From NCBI GenBank assembly GCA_963818225.1, contig CAWFRO010000006.1:248001-312000 (forward strand): a stretch of DNA of 64,000 nt, read 5' to 3'. Positions within the stretch are counted from its first letter, which is position 1. Each line of letters begins with the position of its first letter. The notes under the pieces are model-generated. The model made no database searches. It saw only the letters and a program-made list of their open reading frames with translations, and was not told the origin of the DNA. This stretch comes from Palsa-504 sp963818225. Lineage in GTDB: Bacteria > Actinomycetota > Actinomycetes > Streptosporangiales > Streptosporangiaceae. Shown piece after piece: positions 8,177 to 16,866 of the stretch. Both the position numbers and the translations under genes were made by a program.

Positions 8177-10002
8177 GCGGCCCGCCCGTGGCCAGCTCGC
8201 CCGTGGTCAGCTCGCCTGTGGCCGGCCCGCCCGCGGGCATGACCGCCGGGCGCTGGCCGCTGCTCCGGCTGCTCTGGCTGGCCCGGCCGCTGCGCGGCCG
8301 GCTGGTACTGTCCGTCCTGGCCGGCGCGGCCGCCACCGGCTGCGGCGTGGCGCTGCTGGCCACCTCGGGGTTCCTGCTGGCCCGCGCCTCCCAGCATCCG
8401 AGCATCCTGGCCATCTCGGCGGCGGTCGTAGCCGTCCGCGCGTTCAGTATCGGCCGCGGTGTATCGCGCTATCTGGAGCGGCTGACGTCCCATGACGTCG
8501 CGTTCCGGGTGCTGTCTGACATCCGGGTGGCGATCTACCGCCGGCTGGAGCGGCTCGCGCCAGCCGGGCTGGCCGCCTTCCGGTCTGGTGATCTGCTGGC
8601 CGCGCTGATCGGTGACGTAGATGCCACCCAGGACCTGTTCATCCGCGGCATCGGGCCACCGCTGGCCGCGGCCCTGGTCGGCGCCGGCGCGGTGACCGTC
8701 TGCCTGCTGATCCTCATGCCGGCCGGCGGCGTGCTGGCTCTCGGCCTGCTCGCCGCGGGGGCGGTGGCGCCGCCGCTCGCCGTCGCGGCCTCCCGCCGGG
8801 CGGCCCGGGCGACCGCGGCGGCACGCAGCGAGCTCAGCGCGGCCGTCGCCGACCTGCTCTCAGGCGCGGCCGACCTGCACGCGTTCGGCGCGCAGGACGC
8901 CGCTCTCGCCGCGGCGGCCGAGGCCGACAGGAAGCAGACCGTCCAGGCCAGGCGCCTGGCTGCCGCCAACGGCCTGGGCAGCGGGCTGATCAGCGCCTTG
9001 ACCGGGCTGACGGTGTGGGGCGTGCTCGTCCTCGGGGTGGCGGCGGTCGGGCACGGCACGCTCACCAGGGTGCCGCTGGCGGTACTGACCCTCACCGCCC
9101 TGGCCTCCTTCGAGGCGGTCACGCTCATGCCCGCCGCCGCGCTTCAGCTCGGATCGGCGCGCGCCTCGGGCCGCCGGATCGGCGCCATCCTGGACACCCC
9201 GGATCCGGTCGCCGACCCTCCGGCGCCGCGGCCGCTGCCCGCCGCGCCCGTGCACGTCCAGCTGTCGGGGGTGCAGGTCCGATACGAGCCGGGCGGCCCG
9301 CTCGCGCTGGACGGGCTCGACCTCGACCTGCCGCCGGGACGGCGTGTCGCGCTCATCGGCCCGAGCGGCGCGGGCAAGTCCACAGTGGCCGCCGTGCTGC
9401 TGCGCTTCCGCGATCCGGCCGGCGGCCGCGTCACCCTGAACGGGGCCGACCTGGCCAGTTACAGCGCCGACGCGGTCCGGACCATCATCGGCGGGTGCCC
9501 CCAGGATCCGTACATCTTCGCTACCAGCATCCGTGACAACCTGCGGCTGGCCCGGCCCGGTGCCACCGACGACGAGCTGGCCGCCGCGGCCGCGCGGGCC
9601 CGGCTATTGCCCTGGATCGATTCGCTGCCCCGGGGCTGGGACACCCCGGTCGGCACGCACGGCGCGGCTATGTCCGGCGGCGAACGGCAGCGGCTCGCCC
9701 TGGCCCGGGCGCTGCTCGCCGATCCGGCCGTGCTGATCCTCGACGAGCCGACCGCGCACCTTGATCCCGAGGCTCGCGTGGCCCTGACCGCCGACCTGCT
9801 CGCTCTCACCGCGGGCCGCGCCACCCTGCTCATCACGCACGAGCTGGAGGGACTCGACCAGGTCGACGAGATCGTCGTCCTTGACCACGGCCAGGTGGTC
9901 CAGCGCGGCACGCATGAACAGCTCATCCGGGTCGCCGGACCGTACCGGCAGCTCCACGAGGTGCCCTCGTTCGGGGCGCGGGCCGTCACCCGGACGGGGT
10001 GA
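8173..10002 (+). CDS. cydC: Thiol reductant ABC exporter subunit CydC
   Basis: Partner of CydD (609 aa). The frame is open much further upstream, but GTG at 8173 overlaps the cydD stop in the coupled GTGA arrangement and gives a normal length; ATG at 8239 (MTAGRWPLLRLLWLARPLRG) is an alternative. The first 22 codons are a Pro/Val/Ser-rich imperfect repeat unlike the rest. The membrane domain includes GVSRYLERLTSHDVAFRVLS, a CydC hallmark. The nucleotide-binding domain has Walker A GPSGAGKST near residue 396, signature MSGGERQRLALARAL near 500, Walker B VLILDEPTAHLD near 520 and H-loop ITHELEG. It is convergent with the MarR-GNAT gene, 30 bases away. Confidence 0.93.
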   Translation: MSGPPVASSPVVSSPVAGPPAGMTAGRWPLLRLLWLARPLRGRLVLSVLAGAAATGCGVALLATSGFLLARASQHPSILAISAAVVAVRAFSIGRGVSRYLERLTSHDVAFRVLSDIRVAIYRRLERLAPAGLAAFRSGDLLAALIGDVDATQDLFIRGIGPPLAAALVGAGAVTVCLLILMPAGGVLALGLLAAGAVAPPLAVAASRRAARATAAARSELSAAVADLLSGAADLHAFGAQDAALAAAAEADRKQTVQARRLAAANGLGSGLISALTGLTVWGVLVLGVAAVGHGTLTRVPLAVLTLTALASFEAVTLMPAAALQLGSARASGRRIGAILDTPDPVADPPAPRPLPAAPVHVQLSGVQVRYEPGGPLALDGLDLDLPPGRRVALIGPSGAGKSTVAAVLLRFRDPAGGRVTLNGADLASYSADAVRTIIGGCPQDPYIFATSIRDNLRLARPGATDDELAAAAARARLLPWIDSLPRGWDTPVGTHGAAMSGGERQRLALARALLADPAVLILDEPTAHLDPEARVALTADLLALTAGRATLLITHELEGLDQVDEIVVLDHGQVVQRGTHEQLIRVAGPYRQLHEVPSFGARAVTRTG

Positions 10003-10032
10003 TGCGCGGGCCACGGGCCGAAGGTCTCGCCG

Positions 10033-11028
10033 TCACAGGCGGCGGGACCAGTTCTGCCCGGTCAGGTCCTGGCCGAAGCTGTGGTGGCGGCTCTCGTTGT
10101 CCAGGGTGAAACCGGCCCGCTGGTAGATGCGCCTAGCGTCGGTCAGCACGTCGTTGGTCCACAACGTGATAGCGGAGTACCCGGCCTGGCGGGCGAAGCG
10201 GAACACCTCCTCGACCAGCCGGGAGCCGATCCCGAGCCCCCTGGCCCAGGGCTCGACCAACAGCAGGCGCAGCCGTGCGGTCGTGGCGTTCTCCCGTACG
10301 CAGAACACGCACCCGGCCCGCGTGCCGTCCACCTCCGCGATCCAGGCCGCCTCGCGCCCGGGATCGCGGTGATCGACGTAATCCGCGACGATCCTGGCCA
10401 CGAGCGCCTCGTACGTGGCGTCCCAGCCGAACTCCGCCGCGTACACCGCCCCGTTCCGCTGCACGACCCAGCCCAGGTCGCCCGCCTCGGGCGCCCGCAG
10501 CAGGTACCCGCGCGGCCGCGGCGACCCGGATAGCACGTCGGTGATGACCCGCATGGCGTCCAGCAGCCTGCGCCGGTCCTGGTCAGGGACCGCGGCCAGC
10601 ATGTCCCGGGTCTGGCCCGCGGCGCGGGCGTCAAGGCCCGCCACCACGTGGCGCCCGGCTTCGGTCAGCCGGATAACCTGCCGCCGCCCATCGGCGGCGG
10701 ATCGCTGCCGTGAGATAAGGCCGTCTGACTCGAACCTGGTCAAGATGCGGCTCAGGTAGCCCGTGTCGATGTCGACCGTGCGCCGCAGGTCCGCGGCCTC
10801 GCTGGCGTCGCGCTGAGCCAGCTCGAACAAGATCCTCGCCTCCGTCAGCGAGTACGCCGTGTCCAGGTACTTGCCGCGCAGCAGCCCGATCGTGTTCGTG
10901 TAGAACCGGTTGAACGCCCGCACCGCCGTCACCGTCGCGGCCCCCGCCGTCCCGCCGTCCGCCGTCCCGTCCCCCGGAGCCGCCGCGGCCCCGGTGATCG
11001 CCGGGCCGCTCGCCGCCAGCTCGCTCAT
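10033..11028 (-). CDS. MarR-family regulator fused to GNAT acetyltransferase
   Basis: The 331-aa protein joins an N-terminal winged-helix MarR domain (residues about 30-160: AVRAFNRFYTNTIGLLRG, DIDTGYLSRILTRFESDGLI, DGRRQVIRLTEAGR) to a C-terminal GNAT N-acetyltransferase domain (about 175-325; acetyl-CoA loop RLRLLLVEPWARGLGIGSRL, then IYQRAGF). This fusion is widespread in bacteria; its substrate is usually unknown. I place the start at ATG 11028 because AGGAGA lies six bases upstream, although the frame is open to 11085. A TTG-N7-CAA near-palindrome sits 20 bases upstream (11048-11060) and is a likely autoregulatory operator. Confidence 0.9.
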   Translation of the reverse strand: MSELAASGPAITGAAAAPGDGTADGGTAGAATVTAVRAFNRFYTNTIGLLRGKYLDTAYSLTEARILFELAQRDASEAADLRRTVDIDTGYLSRILTRFESDGLISRQRSAADGRRQVIRLTEAGRHVVAGLDARAAGQTRDMLAAVPDQDRRRLLDAMRVITDVLSGSPRPRGYLLRAPEAGDLGWVVQRNGAVYAAEFGWDATYEALVARIVADYVDHRDPGREAAWIAEVDGTRAGCVFCVRENATTARLRLLLVEPWARGLGIGSRLVEEVFRFARQAGYSAITLWTNDVLTDARRIYQRAGFTLDNESRHHSFGQDLTGQNWSRRL

Positions 11029-11047
11029 GGCCTCTCCTGGTAATCGA

Positions 11048-11060
11048 TTGCCTAAGACAA
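11048..11060. promoter_or_regulatory. Candidate MarR operator
   Basis: TTGCCTAAGACAA is a 13-base near-palindrome (five of six pairs match around a central A) located 20 bases upstream of the MarR-GNAT start. A partly related TTGCC half appears again on the opposite strand at about 11075-11081. Spacing, symmetry and the TTG/CAA ends fit MarR-type autoregulation. This is inference from sequence form. Confidence 0.5.
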
Positions 11061-11143
11061 CGATATATCTGCTCTTGGCAACCATGGAAGGCTCTAGCGG
11101 ACGGCGTCATCGATAAGATCGCGGCCGACGCGGCCTGCTCGCG

Positions 11144-11692
11144 CTATTCGAAGCGGATGAACAGTGACACGGTCGTGCGGTCCGGACCGGAGGTAATGCT
11201 CAGCTCATCGGCCAGCTGGGCCGCAAGCCACAGGCCCCGTCCCGTCTCCGTGCCGACCGGCTCGCGCCGCTCGTCCTGGTCAAGCGCGGCGGCCTCTTCG
11301 GGTGACCACCTGTCCCATGGGTTCCCCAGGACTTCGGGTGACCGGGCGGCGCCCGCCCGCGCCCGCGGCACCCGCCCGGCAGGCTCGGATTCCTGGTGGT
11401 CGGCGATCAGGCAGCGCAGCCCGTTGGCCGCCCGCTGCAGAGTCAGCCGGCCGCCCGTGCCCGCGTGCACGATCGCGTTGGCCGCGATCTCGTGCACGGC
11501 CAGGACGAAGTCGTCCAGCCGGGACCCTATCAGCCCCGCCGCAGCGCACCGGCCCGCCACCAGCCGCCGCAGCCTGCTGCAGTCGGGCCAGTCGAAGACG
11601 ATATCCAGCAGGTCACCATTACGGCCGGCCATGTCGTCGGGCCACCGTCTGTCCAGGGCGACCACGCAGGCCTCGCTGGTCACCTCAGCCAT
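11144..11692 (-). CDS. RsbW-like ATP-binding (anti-sigma factor/serine kinase) protein
   Basis: A 182-aa GHKL-type ATPase domain protein of the RsbW/SpoIIAB-like group abundant in actinomycetes. The N-box is AVHEIAANAIVHAG, the middle has a degenerate G1 region (CLIADHQESEPAGR) and the end has GRGLWLAAQLADELSI with the G2-type glycine motif. Such proteins often act as anti-sigma or protein-serine kinases in stress signalling, but no sigma factor or anti-anti-sigma gene is adjacent, so the partner is unknown. The start ATG at 11692 is preferred over the upstream option at 11740 because the extra 16 residues do not resemble the family. Confidence 0.8.
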   Translation of the reverse strand: MAEVTSEACVVALDRRWPDDMAGRNGDLLDIVFDWPDCSRLRRLVAGRCAAAGLIGSRLDDFVLAVHEIAANAIVHAGTGGRLTLQRAANGLRCLIADHQESEPAGRVPRARAGAARSPEVLGNPWDRWSPEEAAALDQDERREPVGTETGRGLWLAAQLADELSITSGPDRTTVSLFIRFE

Positions 11693-11922
11693 GTCCGTGC
11701 CATCCCCACCCCACCCTTGGCTACACCTCGTAAATGGCATGCTACAAGCCGTCGTCCTGCCTGTCCGGGTTTCCGTGCCTAGCAGCCGTCATGGCGGCGG
11801 CGAGGGTAAATAGTGCGGCTAGCGCCCGGTACCGCTTCGGATCCACGAGCAGTACCTGCGACCCCCTCGCAGATCCACATGAATACCGAACGGCCCGTGG
11901 AATCACTGCCGGCCAATGCTGA

Positions 11923-13206
11923 TCAGCCGCCCATGGCCTGCAGCCCGGCCCATAGGGCCAGCACCGCGATGACGAGCCCGGCCGGCACGGTGAGCAGGCC
12001 CAGCCTGGTGAATTCCCCCAGTTCCGGTACTGATTCGTGGCGGCGGCGCAGGTCACGGCGCCACAGCATCGTGGCCAGCGAGCCGGTGTAGGTGAGGTTC
12101 GGGCCGATGTTGACGCCGATCAGCACGGCGAGCACCGCGCCCGGGCCGGAAGGCAGGGCCAGCGGCAGCAGGACCAGGACGGCAGGCAAATTGTTGCAGA
12201 CGTTGGCCATGGCCGCGGCCAAGGCCGCGATGGCCAGCAGCGCGGGCAGCGATGTCCCGCGCGGCAGCAACGGCGACAGCGCTGCGCCCAGGCCGTTGCG
12301 CACCACGGCCTCGACCACGATGCCCAGGCCGAGCACGAACACGGCGAAGGGCAGGTCGGCGGCCCGCAGCAGGCTCAGCGGGGTGGCCTCCCGCCGGGCC
12401 AGCGCCCGGCCCGCCAGCACCGCCGCGCCGGCCAGCGCGGCCCATGCGGGGCTCAGGCCCGCCGCCGACGCGGCGACGAAGCCGGCCAGCGTCGCCGCGA
12501 CCACGGTCACCGTGAACAAAGGCAGCCGCGCCTGCTCCGTCCCGGTGTCCTCGCCGGCCGGCCCGGAATCCAGGTCCGACGCGAAGAACCGGCCGAACAC
12601 CACGTACTCCACCCCGATGACCGCCAGCCACGGCAGGGCCATCAGCGCCGCGAACCGGCCGAACGCCAGGCCGCTCACGGCGAACGCCAGCAGGTTGGTC
12701 AGGTTGGAGACGGGCAGCAGCAGCGACGCGGAGTTGGCCAGGTGCGCGCAGGCGTACAGGTGCGGCCTGGACCGCACGCCCAGCCCGGCCGCGGTGGCGA
12801 ATACCACCGGGGTGAGCAGCACCACGGTGGTGTCCAGGCTCAGCACGGCCGTGGTCAGCGCCGCGGTCACGAACACCAGGGCCAGGAGCCTGCGCGGGCG
12901 GCGGGCCGACAATCTCGCCATCCAGCTGCCCAGGGCCCGGAACAGGCCGTCGTCGTCGCACAGATGCGCCAGCACCAAGATTGCCACCAGGAACCCGACC
13001 ACCGGCGCGAGCTGCTTCATCTCCGCGCCCGCGTCGCCGGCCCCGATCGCGCCCGCCGCGACCAGGATGACCGCGGCAGGTCCGGCCGCCACCGCCTCCG
13101 GCCAGCCCCACGGCCTTCGCACCGCCCAGGCCAGCACGGCGAGCAGGGCCAGCCCCGAGACCGTCTCGCCCACGCCAGCGTTCAGCGTGATCCTCCTTCC
13201 GTCCAC
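11923..13206 (-). CDS. ArsB/SLC13-family anion permease
   Basis: A 427-aa polytopic membrane protein of the arsenite pump / ion transporter superfamily. Hallmarks are LDTTVVLLTPVV near residue 120-135, HLANSASLLLPVSNLTNLLA near 155, and the duplicated half with NVCNNLPAVLVLL and GVNIGPNLTYTGSLATMLW near 340-385. Family members export arsenite or carry other anions; no arsR, arsC or arsA gene is nearby, so the substrate is not certain. The frame starts at GTG 13206, but a GGAAGGAGG sequence lies inside codons 3-5, so the true start may be slightly downstream (for example GTG 13173). It is divergent from a MarR gene, which may control it. Confidence 0.85.
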   Translation of the reverse strand: MDGRRITLNAGVGETVSGLALLAVLAWAVRRPWGWPEAVAAGPAAVILVAAGAIGAGDAGAEMKQLAPVVGFLVAILVLAHLCDDDGLFRALGSWMARLSARRPRRLLALVFVTAALTTAVLSLDTTVVLLTPVVFATAAGLGVRSRPHLYACAHLANSASLLLPVSNLTNLLAFAVSGLAFGRFAALMALPWLAVIGVEYVVFGRFFASDLDSGPAGEDTGTEQARLPLFTVTVVAATLAGFVAASAAGLSPAWAALAGAAVLAGRALARREATPLSLLRAADLPFAVFVLGLGIVVEAVVRNGLGAALSPLLPRGTSLPALLAIAALAAAMANVCNNLPAVLVLLPLALPSGPGAVLAVLIGVNIGPNLTYTGSLATMLWRRDLRRRHESVPELGEFTRLGLLTVPAGLVIAVLALWAGLQAMGG

Positions 13207-13278
13207 CGCCCGGGACTTGCGGGCGCGCTGGATCCATCGGGATTGACGATAGGCGGCCTAGCCGCAACCCTGGTTGGC

Positions 13279-13734
13279 GTGAGGGAGGAACGGGCGCAGG
13301 CCGAACGGTTCGCCGAGGTCTTCCGGGCCGTCTACCTGACGTTTCATCGCCGGGATGGGCCGCGGAGCCAGCTGCCGGGCGCGTCCCGGGCCGTCCTGGA
13401 GCACCTGGCGCTGGCCGGCCCGCTCACCGTCGGCGAGGCCGCAAAGCACCTGGCCAGGGCCCAGTCGGTCATCAGCGAGATCGTGACGCACCTGGAACGC
13501 CAGGGCCTGCTGGAGCGCGAGGACGACCCGGCCGACCGGCGCCGCACGCTGATCTGGCTGACCCCGGGCGGTCACGAAGCGCTGCGCCGCGACCGTGAGG
13601 TGCTCAGCGTCGACTACCTGGCCCGCGCCATGGCCCGGCTGCCGCACGCCCAGGCCGACGACCTCATCGCCGGGCTCCGCGCCCTGGTCGGCCTGGCCGC
13701 CCCGGCGCCCCACGAAGGATCTGGAGAGGACTGA
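13279..13734 (+). CDS. MarR-family transcriptional regulator
   Basis: A 151-aa winged-helix protein. The recognition region is LTVGEAAKHLARAQSVISEIVTHLERQGLLEREDDPADRR, followed by RTLIWLTPGG, the usual MarR beta-wing. The frame is open far upstream through antisense of the permease. GTG at 13279 is chosen because family similarity begins there; TTG at 13243 is an alternative. Neither has a clear ribosome site. It is divergent from the ArsB-like permease (73 bases between starts) and one base upstream of the zinc-ribbon gene, so it probably regulates both. Confidence 0.82.
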   Translation: MREERAQAERFAEVFRAVYLTFHRRDGPRSQLPGASRAVLEHLALAGPLTVGEAAKHLARAQSVISEIVTHLERQGLLEREDDPADRRRTLIWLTPGGHEALRRDREVLSVDYLARAMARLPHAQADDLIAGLRALVGLAAPAPHEGSGED

Positions 13735-13735
13735 C

Positions 13736-13987
13736 ATGACCACGACGCAAACCTGCGAGAGCTGCGGGATGCCCATCGAGACCGGCCGCTACTGCGCTTA
13801 CTGCACCGACGAGACCGGCGCGCTGCAGTCCTTTGACGAGCGCTTCGAGCGGATGACCGGCTGGCAGGCGCGGCGCCAACCGGATGCGAGCAGGCAGGAG
13901 ATCGAGCGGCAGACCCTCGACTACATGGCGACCATGCCGGCCTGGCGCGATCACCCGCGGGTCACGGCCGGCCGCCCCGCGCCGTAG
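13736..13987 (+). CDS. Small putative zinc-ribbon protein
   Basis: An 83-aa protein with a putative zinc ribbon at the N-terminus (CESCGMPIETGRYCAYC: two CxxC knuckles) and the downstream segment FERMTGWQARRQPDASRQEIERQTLDYMATMPAW typical of this small family. GGAGAGGA precedes the ATG. It follows the MarR gene by one base and probably shares its transcript. Its last 26 bases overlap the convergent DUF998 gene. Function unknown. Confidence 0.82.
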   Translation: MTTTQTCESCGMPIETGRYCAYCTDETGALQSFDERFERMTGWQARRQPDASRQEIERQTLDYMATMPAWRDHPRVTAGRPAP

Positions 13988-14672
13988 GGCCGCCCCGCAC
14001 CGGAGAGCCGCTCCGCGCCGGAGAGCCGAGCAGCCGAACCGCGATAGCCGCCACGGCCGCCAGGGGAATGCTCACGCCGACCCGCTGCAGGACGCCCGCC
14101 GCGGCTGCGGATGTGTCGGCGGCGAACGCGGCCAGTACCGCGCCGGTGGCCAGGCCGCTGGCCAGCAGCCATGGCCGCCAGCGGCGCCAGTCCGGGTCGG
14201 GCTCCCGGGGATCGCGGCCGAACCGGGCGGCCAGCAGCATCTGGGCCACGACCAGATCCACGTAGATCAGCAGGCTGATCACGTCGTGGGCGTGGTTATG
14301 CCACGAGACGCTCCCCGGGGCGAGCAGCATCCGGTCACGGCGCAGCAGTCCGGCCGCCACCGTCAGCAGACCCGCAGCCTGGATGAGCCGCGGCGCCGGG
14401 CCGGCCTGGCCGCGGCCGCCGAGGGCGTCGTGCAGCGCCGCGCCGAACGCCACGGTGCATCCGCCCAGCACCACGAACCCCGCCACCATGATCCACGGGT
14501 CCCGGGCGCCGGGCGCGGCCAGCCCGCTGATCTGGATCTCGGCCGCCGGGTATGGGCCCTGGCGCAGCGAGCTGGCGATCCACGCGGCGGTGAAGACCGC
14601 CGGGCCGATGATCCCGGCCGCCGCCCCGGCGCGGGCGGCGGCCGGGATCATCCAGCTCGCGCCGCCAGGCAT
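13962..14672 (-). CDS. DUF998 integral membrane protein
   Basis: A 236-aa protein with about six hydrophobic helices (AAGIIGPAVFTAAWIASSL, WIMVAGFVVLGGCTVAFGAA, LASGLATGAVLAAFAAD and others). It matches the DUF998 pattern, including the YPAAEIQISGLAAPGARDPW segment and a conserved WHNHAHD motif. The C-terminal tail is an Arg/Gly/Pro repeat (PARSGSPVRGGPTARGG) corresponding to short direct repeats at 13985-14035, and it overlaps the end of the zinc-ribbon gene. Function unknown. Confidence 0.8.
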   Translation of the reverse strand: MPGGASWMIPAAARAGAAAGIIGPAVFTAAWIASSLRQGPYPAAEIQISGLAAPGARDPWIMVAGFVVLGGCTVAFGAALHDALGGRGQAGPAPRLIQAAGLLTVAAGLLRRDRMLLAPGSVSWHNHAHDVISLLIYVDLVVAQMLLAARFGRDPREPDPDWRRWRPWLLASGLATGAVLAAFAADTSAAAAGVLQRVGVSIPLAAVAAIAVRLLGSPARSGSPVRGGPTARGGRP

Positions 14673-14785
14673 GTTATGGACGCTAGCTCATCGCGGCCGG
14701 CCGGCCCGGTAGTCCCACTGTGACCAGCGACGATTCCGGTTCCCGGGGTGTAGTTTCGCGGTATAGCTCAACGCGGTGCAGCTCA

Positions 14786-15280
14786 ATGAAGCCAGAAAGC
14801 GAGTTACTAGTGAAGGTCGACCTGACGGTCAACGGCAAGCAGATCACGGCAGACGTCGAGGACCGCATGCTGCTCGTGCATTTCGTGCGCGACGTAGCCG
14901 ACCTCACCGCGACGAACATCGGCTGTGACACCACCTCGTGCGGGGCCTGCACCGTGCTGCTCGACGGCGAGTCGGTGAAGTCGTGCACCGTGCTGGCCGC
15001 CCAGGCCAGCGGCCACGCGATCACCACCGCGGAGGGCCTGCCCGTCGACGGGGTCATGCACCCAGTCCAGCGTGCCTTCCAGGAGCAGCACGGGCTGCAG
15101 TGCGGCTTCTGCACCCCGGGCATGGTGATGGCCATCGTGTCACTGCTGAGGGAGAACCCGCATCCCACCGAGGAGCAGGTGCGGTCGGGCCTGGAAGGCA
15201 ACCTGTGCCGGTGCACCGGCTACCACAACATCGTCAGGGCCGCGCTCGCGGCCGCGGAGACCGTGGAGGTGCCGGCGTGA
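14786..15280 (+). CDS. Aerobic CO dehydrogenase-type small (2Fe-2S) subunit, CoxS-like
   Basis: Iron-sulfur subunit of a molybdenum hydroxylase (xanthine/CO dehydrogenase family). It has the plant-ferredoxin cluster (GCDTTSCGACTVLLDG plus a later KSC) and the C-terminal all-alpha cluster (QCGFCTPGM and LCRCTGYHNI), so all eight cluster Cys appear present. It transfers electrons from the molybdenum site to the FAD subunit. ATG 14786 gives 164 aa; GTG 14810 (156 aa) is also plausible and neither has a strong ribosome site. The stop overlaps the coxM-like start. The catalytic large subunit gene is not found on either side. Confidence 0.9.
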   Translation: MKPESELLVKVDLTVNGKQITADVEDRMLLVHFVRDVADLTATNIGCDTTSCGACTVLLDGESVKSCTVLAAQASGHAITTAEGLPVDGVMHPVQRAFQEQHGLQCGFCTPGMVMAIVSLLRENPHPTEEQVRSGLEGNLCRCTGYHNIVRAALAAAETVEVPA

Positions 15281-16095
15281 TCCCGCCTCCGTTCACCTAC
15301 CTGCGCGCCGGTTCCGCCGAAGAAGCCTGTGACCTGGCCGCCGAGTACGGCGAGGAGGCGAAGTACCTGGCCGGAGGGCATTCGCTGCTGCCGCTGATGA
15401 AGCTGCGGCTCGCCGCTCCCGAGGCGCTCATCGACCTGGGCGGCCTGCGCGAGCTTTCCTATGTCACCGACCAGGGCTCTCACATCGCCATCGGCGCGCT
15501 GACCCGGCATCACGACGTCCATAACTCGGAGCTGCTGGCCCGCGAGGTACCGCTGCTGGCGTACGCGGCCGGCCAGGTCGGCGACCCGCAGATCCGGCAT
15601 CGCGGCACGATCGGCGGTTCGGTCGCGCATGCCGACCCCGCCTCGGACCTGCCTGCCGTGCTGCTCGCGATGGACGCCACGCTGGTGGCCCGCGGGACCG
15701 ATGGCTCGCGGGAGATCCCGATCGGGGACTTCTTCCAGGGGCTGTTCGAGACCGAGCTCGAGCCGGGCGAGCTGCTCACCGAGATCCGGGTGCCCAAGCC
15801 GGGCGGCGCGGGCTGGTCGTTTCAGAAGTTCACCCAGCGTGCCATCGACTGGGCCATCGTCGGCGTAGCCGTCCAGGGCGGCAACGTCGCGCTGGTCAAC
15901 ATGGCCGGGACGCCCCTGCGTGCCGCCGGGGTCGAGGAGGCCCTGGACGGCGGGGCCCCGCCCGCCGAGGCCGCCGCGCGCGCCGCCGAGGGCACCAGTG
16001 CCGCCTCGGACATCCGGGCCAGCCGTGAGTACCGCGAGCACCTGGCCCGTATCCTGGTTTCCCGCGCCCTCACCGAGGCCACTGACCGCGCCTAG
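15277..16095 (+). CDS. Molybdenum hydroxylase FAD-binding medium subunit, CoxM-like
   Basis: A 272-aa FAD-binding protein of the CO/xanthine dehydrogenase family. The two FAD motifs are clear: AGGHSLLPLMKLRL near residues 29-42 and TIGGSVAHADPASDLPA near 112-128; GDPQIRHRG precedes the second. GTG 15277 overlaps the stop of the small subunit (GTGA), so the pair is translated together. Normally a large molybdopterin subunit completes the enzyme; here the next gene, 44 bases on, is a HAD phosphatase. The large subunit must be elsewhere or lost. Confidence 0.9.
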   Translation: MIPPPFTYLRAGSAEEACDLAAEYGEEAKYLAGGHSLLPLMKLRLAAPEALIDLGGLRELSYVTDQGSHIAIGALTRHHDVHNSELLAREVPLLAYAAGQVGDPQIRHRGTIGGSVAHADPASDLPAVLLAMDATLVARGTDGSREIPIGDFFQGLFETELEPGELLTEIRVPKPGGAGWSFQKFTQRAIDWAIVGVAVQGGNVALVNMAGTPLRAAGVEEALDGGAPPAEAAARAAEGTSAASDIRASREYREHLARILVSRALTEATDRA

Positions 16096-16139
16096 CCAGG
16101 ATCAGGGCACCGCCGAGTCATAAGGGTGGCCGAGTCACG

Positions 16140-16820
16140 ATGATTGAGGCGGTCGTGTTCGACCTGGACGGGGTGCTGGTCGACTCCGAGCCGGTCTGGG
16201 AACAGGTCCGGCGGGGCCTGGTGGCCGAACGGGACGGGCACTGGCCGCCGGACGCACAGCGCAGGCTCATGGGCATGAGCACGCCCGAATGGGCCAGGTA
16301 CCTCAGCGGCGACCTCGGCGTCGGCCTTTCCCCGGAGCAGGTCGCGGCCGAAGTCATCGACCGGATGGTCGCCCGCTACACCGAGCACGTGCCGCTCATG
16401 GACGCCGCCGCGGACGCGGTGCACCGGCTCGCCGCCCGCTGGCCGCTCGGCCTGGCCAGCTCCTCGCCGCCGCGGCTGATCGAGGCGGTGCTCCAGCCGG
16501 CTGGCCTGCGCGCCTGTTTCGAGGCGGTGATGTCAACCGAGCAGGTGGCCCACGGCAAGCCGGCCCCGGACATCTACCTGGCCGTGACCGCCGCGCTGGG
16601 TTTCCCGCCGGCGGCCTGCGCGGCGGTAGAGGACTCCTCGAACGGGCTCCGTTCGGCCGCCGCCGCGGGGCTGCGGGTCATCGCGATCCCGCAGCCCCGC
16701 TACCCGCCCGACGCGGACGCCGTGGCCCGGGCCAGCCTGGTGCTGCCGAACCTGGCCGAGCTGAGCACGGATGCCGTGGCGGCGCTGGCCACCGGCGAGC
16801 CGCGAGGGCGTATTTTCTGA
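16140..16820 (+). CDS. HAD-superfamily phosphatase (beta-phosphoglucomutase-like)
   Basis: A 226-aa HAD subfamily IA hydrolase. Motif I is FDLDGVLVDSEP (residues 7-18), motif II is LASSSPPRLI, motif III a Lys in HGKPAPDIYL, and motif IV VEDSSNGLRSAAAAG. A cap domain of the phosphoglucomutase/phosphoglycolate type lies between motifs I and II. The substrate cannot be deduced. It follows the CoxM-like gene by 44 bases on the same strand. Confidence 0.88.
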   Translation: MIEAVVFDLDGVLVDSEPVWEQVRRGLVAERDGHWPPDAQRRLMGMSTPEWARYLSGDLGVGLSPEQVAAEVIDRMVARYTEHVPLMDAAADAVHRLAARWPLGLASSSPPRLIEAVLQPAGLRACFEAVMSTEQVAHGKPAPDIYLAVTAALGFPPAACAAVEDSSNGLRSAAAAGLRVIAIPQPRYPPDADAVARASLVLPNLAELSTDAVAALATGEPRGRIF

Positions 16821-16866
16821 AGTGGACGCGGCCGCGGGCGCCGCAAGCCTCGGATAAAGGACTCTC

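Noticed and set aside
11742..12056. Minus-strand frame overlapping the arsB-like 3' end and the following gap
   Set aside because: Mostly out-of-frame permease sequence; the part outside it has no start with a ribosome site and no motif.
12037..13278. Long N-terminal extension of the MarR frame
   Set aside because: It is antisense to the ArsB-like permease; MarR similarity starts only after 13279.
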